This document shows, in pieces, positions 16,525 through 26,325 of a DNA stretch of 44,292 bases. Source of the stretch: Gemmatimonadota bacterium (GTDB lineage Bacteria > Latescibacterota > UBA2968 > UBA8231); contig PATE01000047.1 in assembly GCA_002712305.1 (NCBI GenBank), forward strand, positions 1-44,292, given 5' to 3'. Under the pieces are notes generated by a model that was not told the origin of the DNA, made no database searches, and saw only the letters and a list, made by a program, of their open reading frames with translations. The stretch's first letter is position 1; each line of letters begins with the position of its first letter. A program made the position numbers and the translations under genes.

Positions 16525-18558
16525 TCAGCCCGCGCTTGTGCCGACCTCCCAGACCCGATCGTGTCGATCCGAGCGGACCACTAAGCCGTCGTCACCTACA
16601 GCGACCTCCAGACGATCGTCGTCGATCTGCCCCGTGTAGGTGTCGTCCGTGTGTGTCCATGCGACGCTCTGGTTCCCCGGTTGTACTGAGAACAGGGAGA
16701 GAAGTCGGCAGCGGTCGCCCTGAGTCAGGGCTTCGACATAGGGACAGTCGCGCTCGGGGAGGATGCCGCCGAACTGATCCTTGTTCCACGGCTCGTGGTA
16801 TTGGTGCTGGGCGATGCGCAGCTTGATCTCGCCGCCGGTGAGATCGACCACGCGGCACGCGAGCCCGACGGCCTTCCGTTGTAGATTGAATCCGTCCTCT
16901 CCGATGAGGTCCGGTTTGGCGGCGGTGTTCCATCGAAGGGAGATGGATTCAAATGCTTCGAGTCTGGCTTCATCCAACACGATGACGAAGCCGGGGTGGA
17001 TGTGCAGGATGGTGCGCAGATTCTCCACGACGCCGGACCACGCCGCCGTCGTATCGATGGACCACCGACCTCCCCAGCGGTCGTCGAACTCGGAGGAAAC
17101 GATGTGGCCCTGAGCGTGCAGGGCACGTTTGCCATGTAGCGCCGGGCCGTCGGTGTATTTCGGATGAAGCTCGTAACAGGATTCCATTTCGCGCCCACCG
17201 AAGACCAGCACGTTGTGACCGAAGGCGCTGCCTTCGAAGTAGTCGAATCGGTGGTGGGTGAAGAATCCGGCGGGATAGGTCGTATCCGGCGTGCCCCAGT
17301 CCACGATCAGGAACTCTCCTTCACCGTCGATGATGATCTGTCCCGGATCGTTGTGTTCGTGGTTGTCTTCGCGCCGCGCCTTGCTGCCGACGACGGATGC
17401 GGTCTTGTCCCAGTCCCACGAGGTGCGGCTGGAGATGCAGGCACCGTGTTCCCCGTAGGCCATGCCCAAGGGCAGGTGGCCGGCGAGTCCTTCGGGCTGT
17501 AATTCGGAATCCAGGTAGAACAGCTGTTGTGGTGCAGCCAGCGCAGAGCGGTGCCGGTTTGCGAATCCGTGCAGATGAGGGTCCTGGAGGGCCATGGCGA
17601 CGGCGGGCATCCAGTCTGCTTTCAAAGGCGCTCCTGCATGGCCATCGCCATAGGTGTAGAGTCGTCCAGGAGGCACGCACATCTGGATGTACCATGTGGC
17701 AATGTCGGCAAAAGGCGCCTGGGCCAGACGATTGTCGCAACCCTCCGTCCACCCGAGACGCGCCGCAAAGTAGTCGACGACGAGATAGATGGCCCCAGCG
17801 TAGCCGACACCTTCGTTGAACTCGCCCTGGCTGCCATAGTCGGCCAGATGGCGCTCCATCAGTGGATCGGCGAAGTCGATCAGGCTCTGTGCATCAGGAT
17901 GAAGGCCATCGAGCGCCATGCCGCAGATCCCGAGCCCACCTACGATGCAGGTCAACCAGTTGTTGTTCACCTCGAGCCACCACGGCTCCTGGTCGATGGC
18001 GGCCTGGAAAGGGCGAATCGCCCGTGCTTCCAGGCCTCGCACCATTCTCTCCAGCTGATCGGCGTCCAGGTGAGGACGCAGCCAGTTGAGCACCAGACTG
18101 ACACTGTGGGCGAGCATGCCTGTGCGCAGATGGACGTCCCGCTTCTTCAGATCGATGGTCTTCTTGAACGATTCGTCGTCATCGTCTGAACTCATGCGCA
18201 CCACGTGGTTCCACGCCGGATACTCGACATCGTTGAAGAGTACGTCCGTCTGACGAAGGGCAGCGTCGATCCATCGGCGATCACCATCGATCAGAAACAT
18301 CAACGCGTGGCGCGTGATGCGCAGTCCCACACCGCGGCACAGGGTATAGTCCATCCCCAACAGCTCGGCCGAGTAGGCGTCGCGTCCCGGGAAGATCGAA
18401 TCGACCAGGTAGGGCGGCAGGTCTCGCTCGCGAATCGACGCGTCCTCGATGTCGTTCCAGATCTGAGCACCCACAGGCGATGCGATCACACGCCTGAGTT
18501 CGTCAATTCGTGACGCACGTGTTTCCGGCTCTATGGACAGGAGGGTCGATGGCAGCAT
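16525..18558 (-). CDS. heparinase II/III-like polysaccharide lyase
   Basis: A 677-residue protein with an N-terminal alpha/alpha toroid and a C-terminal beta-sandwich. Toroid features include WWLEVNNNWLTCIVGGLG, EFNEGVGYAGAIYLVVDYF and YTYGDGHAGAP. The sandwich begins near HEHNDPGQIIIDGEGEFLIVDWGTP, the conserved region of the Hepar_II_III domain. I use the ATG at 18558, 4 bp after the oxidoreductase stop; upstream in-frame codons lie within that gene. No signal peptide is visible, so it may act inside the cell on imported uronate oligosaccharides. Genome context (sugar-binding protein, Gfo/Idh, cupin) supports uronic-acid polysaccharide use. Confidence 0.88.
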   Translation of the reverse strand: MLPSTLLSIEPETRASRIDELRRVIASPVGAQIWNDIEDASIRERDLPPYLVDSIFPGRDAYSAELLGMDYTLCRGVGLRITRHALMFLIDGDRRWIDAALRQTDVLFNDVEYPAWNHVVRMSSDDDDESFKKTIDLKKRDVHLRTGMLAHSVSLVLNWLRPHLDADQLERMVRGLEARAIRPFQAAIDQEPWWLEVNNNWLTCIVGGLGICGMALDGLHPDAQSLIDFADPLMERHLADYGSQGEFNEGVGYAGAIYLVVDYFAARLGWTEGCDNRLAQAPFADIATWYIQMCVPPGRLYTYGDGHAGAPLKADWMPAVAMALQDPHLHGFANRHRSALAAPQQLFYLDSELQPEGLAGHLPLGMAYGEHGACISSRTSWDWDKTASVVGSKARREDNHEHNDPGQIIIDGEGEFLIVDWGTPDTTYPAGFFTHHRFDYFEGSAFGHNVLVFGGREMESCYELHPKYTDGPALHGKRALHAQGHIVSSEFDDRWGGRWSIDTTAAWSGVVENLRTILHIHPGFVIVLDEARLEAFESISLRWNTAAKPDLIGEDGFNLQRKAVGLACRVVDLTGGEIKLRIAQHQYHEPWNKDQFGGILPERDCPYVEALTQGDRCRLLSLFSVQPGNQSVAWTHTDDTYTGQIDDDRLEVAVGDDGLVVRSDRHDRVWEVGTSAG

Positions 18559-18562
18559 GGCC

Positions 18563-19612
18563 CTACCCAGCCGCCTGGCGAACAAGGGCTTCCACGTCGA
18601 CGGTCTTGCCCTTCGTCGACGCTTCGATGGCTGCGAACATGGTGGCATTGCTGTAGATATTGTCTTGCAGGGCCGTCTCGGGGCGGGGGCCGCCGGACAA
18701 CCAGTTCAGATGGGCATCGATCACAAACGAGTGGCCCACGAAGTCGGTTTTCTCGGCAGGCACATCCGTCGTTGTCATTGCGCCTGTCGTGTTGTGACGG
18801 GTCGTGATGCGGACGATCCCATCGCTGTCGACGACGACTTCACCCTTTTCACACTCGGCACGGTAGTACTCCCGGTGCCAGCTGTTCTGCTGTCCCGCAC
18901 CCGAGCAGGTGCCTTCGTAGTGGGCGACGACGCCGTTGGCCATCTTCATCACGTAGCTAGCATTCGACTCACCTTTGAAACTCGACCAGGGCCGGTTCCA
19001 CTCGTAGCCGGAGATCTGCACACAATGGGAGTCGGCGAGATTGCGCAGCATGTCTAGGTGATGGACACCCCCCTCGATCAGCAGCGAGTGGGGGATCTCA
19101 TGCCGGAAGGCACCCCATGAGGCGAAGCGCCGATAGTCGGCCAGGAAACGGCCCATGAGATAGTTGAACTGCCCGAGGCGACCGGACCGCAGCACCTGCC
19201 GAAAGGTGTACATGTTCGGGTTGTAACGGTAATTCTGTGTCACCGTGCACTTCACCTTTGCTCGCTGCACGGCGCGATAGATGGCACGCACGTCTTTCCA
19301 GCTGTCGGCGATGGGTTTTTCCATCAGGATGTGCATGCCTGCCCGACAGGCGGCTTCGACCGGCCCTCGGTGCACCCACGGCGGCGTGACGATGATACAG
19401 AAATCGGCGTCGGTTCTGGTGAAGGCCCGCTTGTAGTCGGTGAATCGAGCCTCGGCGGGCAGCGCGAGAAAATCAGCCTGGTCGTCGAGGACGTCCTGAT
19501 CGATATCGACGAGACCTACCACGTCGAGGCGATCGGAGAAGGCGGGCAGGAAGTTGCGGATCCAGGCACGCGCCATCCCCCCGGCGCCGATCATGAGGCA
19601 ACGCTTCTTCAT
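18563..19612 (-). CDS. Gfo/Idh/MocA-family oxidoreductase
   Basis: A 349-residue NAD(P)-dependent sugar dehydrogenase-like protein. The Rossmann motif is MIGAGGMARAWIRN, the conserved EKP is in MHILMEKPIADSW, and the substrate-domain signature with the catalytic His is LLIEGGVHHLDMLRN. Most members oxidise or epimerise sugars or uronates with bound nicotinamide. It sits between a cupin gene (9 bp upstream) and a heparinase-like gene (4 bp downstream), suggesting that it processes the sugars released. Confidence 0.92.
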   Translation of the reverse strand: MKKRCLMIGAGGMARAWIRNFLPAFSDRLDVVGLVDIDQDVLDDQADFLALPAEARFTDYKRAFTRTDADFCIIVTPPWVHRGPVEAACRAGMHILMEKPIADSWKDVRAIYRAVQRAKVKCTVTQNYRYNPNMYTFRQVLRSGRLGQFNYLMGRFLADYRRFASWGAFRHEIPHSLLIEGGVHHLDMLRNLADSHCVQISGYEWNRPWSSFKGESNASYVMKMANGVVAHYEGTCSGAGQQNSWHREYYRAECEKGEVVVDSDGIVRITTRHNTTGAMTTTDVPAEKTDFVGHSFVIDAHLNWLSGGPRPETALQDNIYSNATMFAAIEASTKGKTVDVEALVRQAAG

Positions 19613-19621
19613 CGACCGTGG

Positions 19622-20005
19622 TCAGCGCTGCGGAAAGTCATCGGGCAGGGGCAGGGCAGGCACCGGGTGGCCGGCGGCCTTTTCCTCACTCAGGTGCAGA
19701 TGTCCGCGTCGCGCGTCGGGTGGACCCCCCTCTTCCAGGTAGAAGGCCTCGAGGTCTTCGTAGACTTCGACGACGTCGTGTTCGTCGCCCGCTTTGGTGC
19801 AGACGATGTCGCCGGGTTGCACATAGTAGTGCTGGCCTTCGCTCATGACCTTCGCCTTGCCCTGATGAATGAGCCAGTACTCGGCGTAGTCATGAAAGTG
19901 ACAATCGAAGCGGCCTGCATCGGTGGAAACACCGAAGCTGCCGGCCGCCGTGGCCGTGCAACCGTCGGGACGCGTCTCATCATTGATGTGCTGGACGACG
20001 GGCAT
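19622..20005 (-). CDS. cupin-domain protein, probably sugar-related
   Basis: A 127-residue single-domain cupin. Metal ligands are visible as HFHDYAEYWLIHQGKA (two His and a Glu) and the later His of KAGDEHDVVEVYED. Small cupins of this kind beside lyases and Gfo/Idh enzymes often act as sugar isomerases, uronate-processing proteins or sensors, but none is identifiable by sequence alone. It is the first gene of the cupin, oxidoreductase and heparinase operon. Confidence 0.85.
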   Translation of the reverse strand: MPVVQHINDETRPDGCTATAAGSFGVSTDAGRFDCHFHDYAEYWLIHQGKAKVMSEGQHYYVQPGDIVCTKAGDEHDVVEVYEDLEAFYLEEGGPPDARRGHLHLSEEKAAGHPVPALPLPDDFPQR

Positions 20006-20057
20006 CAGAAACTCCCTACAGATTGAAGTGGAAAGCGTCGATCAAAGCCCCGCACCG

Positions 20058-20921
20058 TCACGGATGATCGGCCCGAGACTGCGAGGTGATGCCGCCCAGC
20101 CCGCGTTCGAGAATGCCATCGCGGATGATGAACTGACGGTCGGCGGCGACGCCGTCATCGTCCCACCAATAGGTGGCGAACTCATCAGTGATGGTGGGAT
20201 CGGAGGTGATGTTGAGCAGATCCATCGTCCCTGTGGGGCAATTCGGGGCGGCGAGCAATTGCACGACCTCTTCACTCAGTCGCGGCGCCTGCTCATCGAA
20301 GGCGACCTGATCGAGAATCTCGAGGCACCCCTGGCGACCGAAGTCGAAACCACCGTACCGGCGCGAGACGGTTTCGCCGCCCTCGTTGGCCGTCACGGAC
20401 AGTCCCGGAATCAGATACTCGAAGCGCTGGTGCGTACGTCCGCCATCGGAGGTGAGATAGAGCTGCTCGGAACCGATCCACCACAACGAGACGGACCAGT
20501 CGACGATTCGATCATCGGTCTTGAGTCGAGCGCACTGGCCTTTTGCCCGATCGATCCGATCGCTTAGCGATACCTGTGACCACGGTTGGGCCACGGGTGC
20601 GGTGTAGTCGCCGACGGGGGCGGGGCGCGTGATCTGCCCGTGATCGACCACCGCCTGGCCTGCGGTCTGGTGCGCCCAGTGTGTGGCGTGGTCGAGGGCC
20701 GCTCGGAGACCGGAGAGGGTGAGATCTGACGTGGCCGCATATCCCAGGCCGCCGCCATCGACGACGGTGATCATGACACCCACATCGTCGTGTGTGTCGA
20801 TAGGTTGCAGCAGGTCCTGGCGAACCTCGATCTGTTCGTTCTGTTCGGCCACGAAGCGCAGCGAACAGAAGTCGACGGCGGGGGGCAGATCTTTGAAGTG
20901 CCGTTCGATCGTGTCGAGCAT
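20058..20921 (-). pseudogene. TldD/PmbA-family metalloprotease remnant lacking the active site
   Basis: The 287-residue ORF (start MLDTIERHFKDLPPAVDF, ATG 20921) follows TldD from its N-terminal domain (GVMITVVDGGGLGYAATSDLT) to VQLLAAPNCPTGTMDLL. It then jumps to NITSDPTITDEFATYWWDDDGVAADRQFIIRDGILERGLGG, a part that normally lies some 40 residues later. The skipped part contains the HExxxH zinc motif. The ORF ends at SQSRADHP, about 150 residues short of the usual length (roughly 470). So the catalytic site and the C-terminus are both gone. It cannot be an active TldD; a structural role or an assembly collapse are the alternatives. Confidence 0.75.
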
Positions 20922-20929
20922 CGGATGGG

Positions 20930-21076
20930 CTACAGTTCTTTCAGAATCTGGCACAGACTCGCCAGGGCGGCACGTTCGGCTTCGAGCGCTCGCGAGAGGA
21001 TCTCGGCGCCTCGTTGAACGTCTGGATCGTCGCCATTGCACACTTCACGCCGTGACATCCGTTCTTCTCGTGCCAT
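20930..21076 (-). CDS. small 48-residue ORF upstream of the tldD remnant
   Basis: A short ORF (MAREERMSRREVCNGDDPDV at the start) ends 8 bp before the TldD-like start. GGAGA lies about nine bases before its ATG. The C-terminal half (RGAEILSRALEAERAALASL) is a strongly amphipathic, possibly coiled-coil, helix. I recognise no family. It may be a real small protein co-translated with tldD or the remnant of a longer gene. Confidence 0.35.
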   Translation of the reverse strand: MAREERMSRREVCNGDDPDVQRGAEILSRALEAERAALASLCQILKEL

Positions 21077-21287
21077 CGTTCGGTATCTCCAGTTTGCTGC
21101 TGGTCACTGCACGCGGCTCCGATGCGAGACGCGCCATGGGTCTCATGATCGTGCGTCCTCTACCCCCGAGCAAGTCTCTTCCCTGGTGGTGGCGCCATCT
21201 GCCCGTTCCGCCTTCCTTCGCTACAGCAGGTTCGGCGACCTCGGTGCTGTGCTTCACGGTGAATGAACGTTGGACGAGAACAGGATC

Positions 21288-23933
21288 ATGAGACAGAGGA
21301 GGATGGTGGCCGTGGTTCGCGGGTTGTGCTGCGTGCTGATCACCATGGGAGGTGTTGAGATGTCCCAGGCACAGGATGTGGAGAGGCTGACGTCGTCCGT
21401 GGGGCCGGTGATGGCCCTCAGTGACGACGAGGTCCTCGAACTGATTCCGACGCGTGCTGGGTTGCGGTTCACGGGCTGCCCGAACTGCACGGGGGGCACG
21501 CAGGAAAACCAACTGTGGTGGACGATCGAAGAGCCGCACTCGGTGTATTGCCAACACTGCGATCTGCGGTATCCGAATGATCTCTATCCGGACGATCAGA
21601 GCCTCCACGTCGTCAACAGTCGCGGCGAGACGCACGAGTATCCCTACTGGGATGATGACGACGGCTACCACCACTTCTTCCAGGCGAAGGGCTGGTATGT
21701 GCAGCGCGAGTATTTCCAGGACGTGGCGCGCTGGCTTGCCGAACTGTACGTCGCCACGGGGGAGGAGAAATATGCGCGTCGGTCCGCGCTGATTCTGCGT
21801 CGCTTCGCCGAAGTGTATCCCGGTTATCTGGTGCACTTCGACTATCCCTTCCGCCAGAAGATCCTGTGGTCGGGGGAGGAGGACTTTCCCTATCCCGTGC
21901 CGGCCTTTCGCGCCGCGAAGTGGTCGTGGTGGGCCTACATGGACATCTCGGAGGATCTGTTGAAGACGTACGAGGTCATTCGTGACAGTGGGGCGCTGAG
22001 TGCCGATGACCAGCAGCTGATCGAGACCAATCTGTTCCACGCCATGGTGGGCTTTATCAACAACTACGAACCGGCCCTGACGAACATGGACCCGACCTTA
22101 CTGCGGTCTCTGATCTGGGCCGGTCGCGTACTGCACGAGCCCGAATACATCCACGATGCGGTGCGGCGCATCGGTCTGCTCACGCGCCAGCAGTTCTTTG
22201 CCGATGGCGCCTGGCGCGAGGGAGCCGTGTCGTATCACAATCAGACGACACGTGGGCTGGGGATTTTAGTGGATCTGCTCGACGGATACAGTGATCTGCC
22301 GGGCTACACCACGGCGGATGGCGCGCGCTTCGACGTTCTCGACGTGGGTGAACAGCTGCCGATTCTTGGGCGGGCGCATGAGGTGCCGAACCTGCTGCGG
22401 TATCCGAATGGGCGGGTCGTGGCTTTCCACGACACGTGGGCGCGCGAAGGGTCGGAGCCGACACAGCGATCACAATCGGCGATTCTCCCGGAGCTGGGTC
22501 ACGCCTGGCTCGGAAGCGGCGAGGGCGACGGTCAGGTCCAAACCCATCTGCACTTCTCGGGTGGTTACGGACATCAGCATCGCGATGTGTTGGGGATGAC
22601 GCTGTTTGCGGGCGGGCAGGAGCGCATCGGCGATATGGGGTATACACACACGCGGTATCGGGCGTGGACGACGACGACGTTGTCGCACAATACGGTCACC
22701 GTCGATGGGCTCGATCAGCAGCCCGGTTCACTGGAGAACCCGTCGGATGGGGCGCTGACCCTGTTCGTTCCCGGGAAAGACGATCTGCTGGCGGTCGTCG
22801 AGGCCGATGGTAGGCGCGCCTATCCGGGCCTCGTCGATGACTATCGCCGCATGCTCGTGCAGATCGGCGCCGGTGACGGAGCGTATGTGGTGGACCTGTT
22901 TCACGTCGCCGGCGGTTCGCGCCACGAGTACGTGCTCACAGGCGATGCCGATCACGATGGCGCCCTCGAACACGATCTGCCCATGGAGCGTTATGGTCCG
23001 ATGCTGCTGCCGGAAGGCGTCGACGTGCAGTTGCCGACGGGTGAAAGCACACCCGGTGAGGCCGGTGGCCACAATCTGGGATACGCCTTCCTGCGCGATG
23101 TGGAACAGACACCGATCGATGGCGAGTGGGCGGTGAGTTTTTCCAGTGATGTCGAAGCGACGGGGGCCGTCAGAGTACATGGTACGGCGCTGAGCGGTGG
23201 GGACACGCTCTACAGTGCCCAGGCGCCGTCTATCCGCCGCGCCAAGGATGACGACGCCGTGCTCGATCAGTTCACCATGCCCGTCCTGGTGCATCGTCGC
23301 CAGGCCGCAGAGGGAGAGACGTTGACGAGTCGCTTCGTCACCGTCCTGGAGGCCATCGGAGCGGACGGTTCCTTCATCGATGGCGTCGAACGTTTCGAGA
23401 TCGACGGTGGTGCTGCGATCCGCGTCGCCTGGGGTGACGTGAGTGATCTGCTGCTCGTCAGTGATGAGGGAAGCGCCTCGATGTCGGTGGCCGATGTGAA
23501 GATGGAGGGGCGACTCGGCTTCGTGCGCCGGCGAGGCGATGAGGTGCTCGAGATGCGACTCGTTGGTGGCACACGGCTGACGGTGGGTGGTCGTGAACTG
23601 GCAGGTGAGGGCGTCCTGCGCGGTCGAGTGACGGGCACGACTCGTCGAGAGGCCGGAGATGACGAGGACGGGCTGGTGACCGATCTGGCTGGGTCCCTCA
23701 CGGAAGGGGCAGAGGGTCTGTGGGCAATTATGGCGGAAGCAGATGGTTTCCACCACGGCCATGAGATCGTCGGCGTCGAAGAGTATGGCGGTGGGGTGAT
23801 GCTGAAGCTGGCGAGCGATCCGGGATACGAAGTGACCGCCGACGGAGGGCGTCAGGCCTACTTTCCGGGGCGGTCGTGGCAGGGTGAAACGTTGGTGGAG
23901 ATCACGACGATGTCTTCGTGGTCCGATCGATGA
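21288..23933 (+). CDS. large secreted heparinase II/III-like lyase
   Basis: An 881-residue protein starting at ATG 21288 (MRQRRMVAVVRGLCCVLITMG), with a signal peptide ending near SQAQD. A zinc-type pair CPNC and CQHC lies near residues 60-95. A toroid domain follows, with WYVQREYFQDVARWLAELYVATG, then WREGAVSYHNQTTRGLG. The C-terminal Hepar_II_III sandwich begins near GGYGHQHRDVLGMTLF and has DMGYTHTRYRAWTTTTLSHNTVTVDG. The same fold occurs in oligo-alginate and heparin lyases; the polysaccharide is unknown. It lacks a close partner and is divergent from the tldD remnant. TTG 21270 is an alternative start. Confidence 0.88.
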   Translation: MRQRRMVAVVRGLCCVLITMGGVEMSQAQDVERLTSSVGPVMALSDDEVLELIPTRAGLRFTGCPNCTGGTQENQLWWTIEEPHSVYCQHCDLRYPNDLYPDDQSLHVVNSRGETHEYPYWDDDDGYHHFFQAKGWYVQREYFQDVARWLAELYVATGEEKYARRSALILRRFAEVYPGYLVHFDYPFRQKILWSGEEDFPYPVPAFRAAKWSWWAYMDISEDLLKTYEVIRDSGALSADDQQLIETNLFHAMVGFINNYEPALTNMDPTLLRSLIWAGRVLHEPEYIHDAVRRIGLLTRQQFFADGAWREGAVSYHNQTTRGLGILVDLLDGYSDLPGYTTADGARFDVLDVGEQLPILGRAHEVPNLLRYPNGRVVAFHDTWAREGSEPTQRSQSAILPELGHAWLGSGEGDGQVQTHLHFSGGYGHQHRDVLGMTLFAGGQERIGDMGYTHTRYRAWTTTTLSHNTVTVDGLDQQPGSLENPSDGALTLFVPGKDDLLAVVEADGRRAYPGLVDDYRRMLVQIGAGDGAYVVDLFHVAGGSRHEYVLTGDADHDGALEHDLPMERYGPMLLPEGVDVQLPTGESTPGEAGGHNLGYAFLRDVEQTPIDGEWAVSFSSDVEATGAVRVHGTALSGGDTLYSAQAPSIRRAKDDDAVLDQFTMPVLVHRRQAAEGETLTSRFVTVLEAIGADGSFIDGVERFEIDGGAAIRVAWGDVSDLLLVSDEGSASMSVADVKMEGRLGFVRRRGDEVLEMRLVGGTRLTVGGRELAGEGVLRGRVTGTTRREAGDDEDGLVTDLAGSLTEGAEGLWAIMAEADGFHHGHEIVGVEEYGGGVMLKLASDPGYEVTADGGRQAYFPGRSWQGETLVEITTMSSWSDR

Positions 23934-23951
23934 GGCTTGCGACCTCCGAAG

Positions 23952-24045
23952 TGGCTTGATCGACACCTCCGAGCGCTTCGTTCGGCCTGTCCTTCACTCG
24001 ATGCGCTCTACGGTGTCGGTCAAGCCATTGCAGGAACTACGACAG
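23952..24045 (+). repeat. inverted-repeat intergenic element, copy 1 (3' side of tex)
   Basis: A 13-bp inverted repeat (TGGCTTGATCGAC at 23952-23964 and GTCGGTCAAGCCA at 24015-24027, 12 of 13 paired) encloses a CACCTCCGAGCGC...TTCGGCCTG core. The right arm is followed by ATTGCAGGAACTACGA. It lies between the stop codons of the lyase and tex. It shares core and flanks with copy 2 at 26326-26392 but has about 24 extra bases in the middle. It could be a MITE/REP-like element or a bidirectional terminator; no transposase is present. Confidence 0.6.
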
Positions 24046-24069
24046 ACCAGATCCGGCACACGTCACCGG

Positions 24070-26250
24070 CTATCCGCCAGGGTTGGTACTCTGGCTGGGA
24101 CCAGCGGCGGGATCGCGCTTCATCGACAGGGCGATGCGTCGGCGGTCCAGATCGATATCGAGGACTCGCACTTCGACCTGCTGCGCCACTTTCACGATAT
24201 CGTTGGGATCTTTCACGTAACGATCGGCGAGTTGGCTGACGTGAATGAGGCCATCCTGATGTACGCCGACATCCACGAAGGCGCCGAAGGCGGTGATGTT
24301 CGTGATGATGCCTGGCAGCATCATCCCTTTTGTCAGATCCTGCATGGTCTCGATGCCCTCGGCGAAGGCGAAGGCCTCGAATTGTTCGCGAGGATCGCGA
24401 CCGGGGCGCGCCAGTTCTGCGAGGATGTCCTGCAGGGTCGGCAGCCCGAGATCTCCATCGACATACTTCTGCAGCTCGATCTGTTCACGCAGGTCGGCGC
24501 GTGAGATCAGGTCGTCGACACTGCACTTGAGGTCGGCCGCCATCGCATCGACGACGGCGTATCGCTCTGGGTGGACGGCGCTTGCATCGAGGGGATGTTT
24601 GGCGTCGCGGATGCGAAGAAATCCGGCGGCCAGTTCGTACGCGCGTTTGCCGAGACGTGGTACGTCGAGCAGGTGCCGACGTGAGTCAAAGGGGCCGTGT
24701 TCACGGCGGTGGTCGACGATGTTGCGGGCCAACTGCGGGCCGAGTCCCGAGACATAGGACAGCAGATTGTGGCTCGCCGTGTTGAGGTCGACGCCGACGC
24801 TGTTCACACAACTGACGACGACGTCGTCGAGTCCCGTTTTGAGATCACTCTCCTCCACATCGTGCTGATACTGTCCGACGCCGATCGATTTCGGATCGAT
24901 CTTTACCAGTTCGGCGAGGGGATCCATCAACCGCCGTCCGATCGAGACCGAGCCTCTCACGGTCAGGTCGTGATCGGGAAACTCTTCGCGGGCGACCTCT
25001 GAGGCTGAGTAGACGGAGGCCCCCGCCTCGTTGACCACGACGATCTGGATCGCCGCGTCCAGCCCGAGTCCTCGTACGAATCGTTCTGTCTCTCGACCTC
25101 CGGTGCCATTGCCGATGGCGATGGCTTCGATCTTGTGCTGCTTGCACAATCGACGCAGCGTGTCGGCGGCCTTGTCGGCATGCCGGTCGGGAAACACGAC
25201 GTCATCGTGGACGAGTTCGCCCTGGTCATCGAGGCAGACGAGTTTGCAGCCTGTGCGCAGGCCCGGGTCGAGGGCCAGCACCCGCCGAGCTCCGAGAGGA
25301 GCGGCGAGGAGCAACTGGCGCAGATTCTCGGCGAAGACTCGAATCGCCTCCGCGTCGGCGCGTCGCTTGGTCTCGACACGGAGTTCGGTCTCCATCCCCA
25401 GGGACAGCAGTCTCTTGTATCCATCGGCGATGGCCAGGCGCAATTGCTCACTCGCTGCGCTCTTGCCGCGAACGAATCGTCGCTCGAGGGCGCCAAGACA
25501 CTGGTCCTCAGGGCCGAGGATGCGAAAGTGGAGGAATCGCTCCTTCTCACCGCGACGCATGGCGAGAATGCGATGGGATGGGGCCCGGCTGACAGGCTCT
25601 TCCCAATCGAAGTAGTCGCGAAACTTCTGCGCCTCCTGCTCTTTGCCCGTGACGACCTGCGTTCGAAAGACACCACGCGTCTGGAAAAGTCGACGGATCT
25701 CGGCGCGCGCTTCCGGATTCTCGCTCACCCACTCGGCAAGGATGTCCCGCGCTCCGGCGAGGGCATCGTCGACGGTGGGAACGTCCTTTTCTGCGTCGAC
25801 ATAACCAGCGGCAAGGGCAGGTGGATGGTCCTCCCGTTTCTGCAGCATGAGCCGTGTGGCCAGCTGTTCGAGGCCTCGTTCGCGAGCCATGGTGGCGCGG
25901 GTGCGTCGCTTGGGTCGATGGGGCAGATAGATATCTTCGAGCACGCTCAGGGACGCAGCGGCATTCACCTTCTGGCGCAGGTCGTCGGTGAGCACGCCCT
26001 GTTCTTCGAGGGACTTGAGAATCGTCGCCCGACGCTGGTTGAGTTCGTGCAGTTGGGCGAGGCGGTCACGAATGGCGGTGACGGCGATCTCGTCGAGGGT
26101 GCCCGTCACTTCCTTGCGGTAACGGGCGATGAAGGGAATCGTACCGCCCTCGTCGAGGAGCGCGATGGTGGCCGTGACCTGGGCCGGCGTGAGGTTGAGT
26201 TCGCCGGCGATCTGTTGCGGAAAGTGATCGGAACCTTCTGTGTCAGTCAT
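24070..26250 (-). CDS. tex: Tex family RNA-binding transcription accessory protein
   Basis: A 726-residue protein of normal Tex length, starting MTDTEGSDHFPQQIAGEL at 26250. The N-terminal helical Tex domain has TIPFIARYRKEVTGTLDE, and a YqgF-like RNase fold follows (RRVLALDPGLRTGCKLV and AIAIGNGTGGRETERF). Helix-hairpin-helix motifs (LNTASHNLLSYVSGLGPQLARNIV) and a C-terminal S1 domain (MMLPGIITNITAFGAFVDVGVHQDGLIHVSQ) complete it. Tex is a conserved nucleic-acid-binding protein that affects transcription and stress tolerance. It is free-standing and flanked by two copies of one repeat. Confidence 0.97.
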   Translation of the reverse strand: MTDTEGSDHFPQQIAGELNLTPAQVTATIALLDEGGTIPFIARYRKEVTGTLDEIAVTAIRDRLAQLHELNQRRATILKSLEEQGVLTDDLRQKVNAAASLSVLEDIYLPHRPKRRTRATMARERGLEQLATRLMLQKREDHPPALAAGYVDAEKDVPTVDDALAGARDILAEWVSENPEARAEIRRLFQTRGVFRTQVVTGKEQEAQKFRDYFDWEEPVSRAPSHRILAMRRGEKERFLHFRILGPEDQCLGALERRFVRGKSAASEQLRLAIADGYKRLLSLGMETELRVETKRRADAEAIRVFAENLRQLLLAAPLGARRVLALDPGLRTGCKLVCLDDQGELVHDDVVFPDRHADKAADTLRRLCKQHKIEAIAIGNGTGGRETERFVRGLGLDAAIQIVVVNEAGASVYSASEVAREEFPDHDLTVRGSVSIGRRLMDPLAELVKIDPKSIGVGQYQHDVEESDLKTGLDDVVVSCVNSVGVDLNTASHNLLSYVSGLGPQLARNIVDHRREHGPFDSRRHLLDVPRLGKRAYELAAGFLRIRDAKHPLDASAVHPERYAVVDAMAADLKCSVDDLISRADLREQIELQKYVDGDLGLPTLQDILAELARPGRDPREQFEAFAFAEGIETMQDLTKGMMLPGIITNITAFGAFVDVGVHQDGLIHVSQLADRYVKDPNDIVKVAQQVEVRVLDIDLDRRRIALSMKRDPAAGPSQSTNPGG

Positions 26251-26325
26251 GGGAACGGAAGATCGACGTTCGGCGTGTACGCGCAAAAATTGATTGGCCG
26301 ACATCTCCGAGAACCTCGCATGGAG

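Noticed and set aside
20041-20060. A second selenocysteine UGA at the end of the TldD-like ORF
   Set aside because: Reading through gives only about 13 unrelated residues before another stop, and no Cys position is expected there.
22728-23966. Minus-strand ORF of 412 codons opposite the large lyase
   Set aside because: Shadow of the lyase gene; His-, Arg- and Thr-rich without domains.
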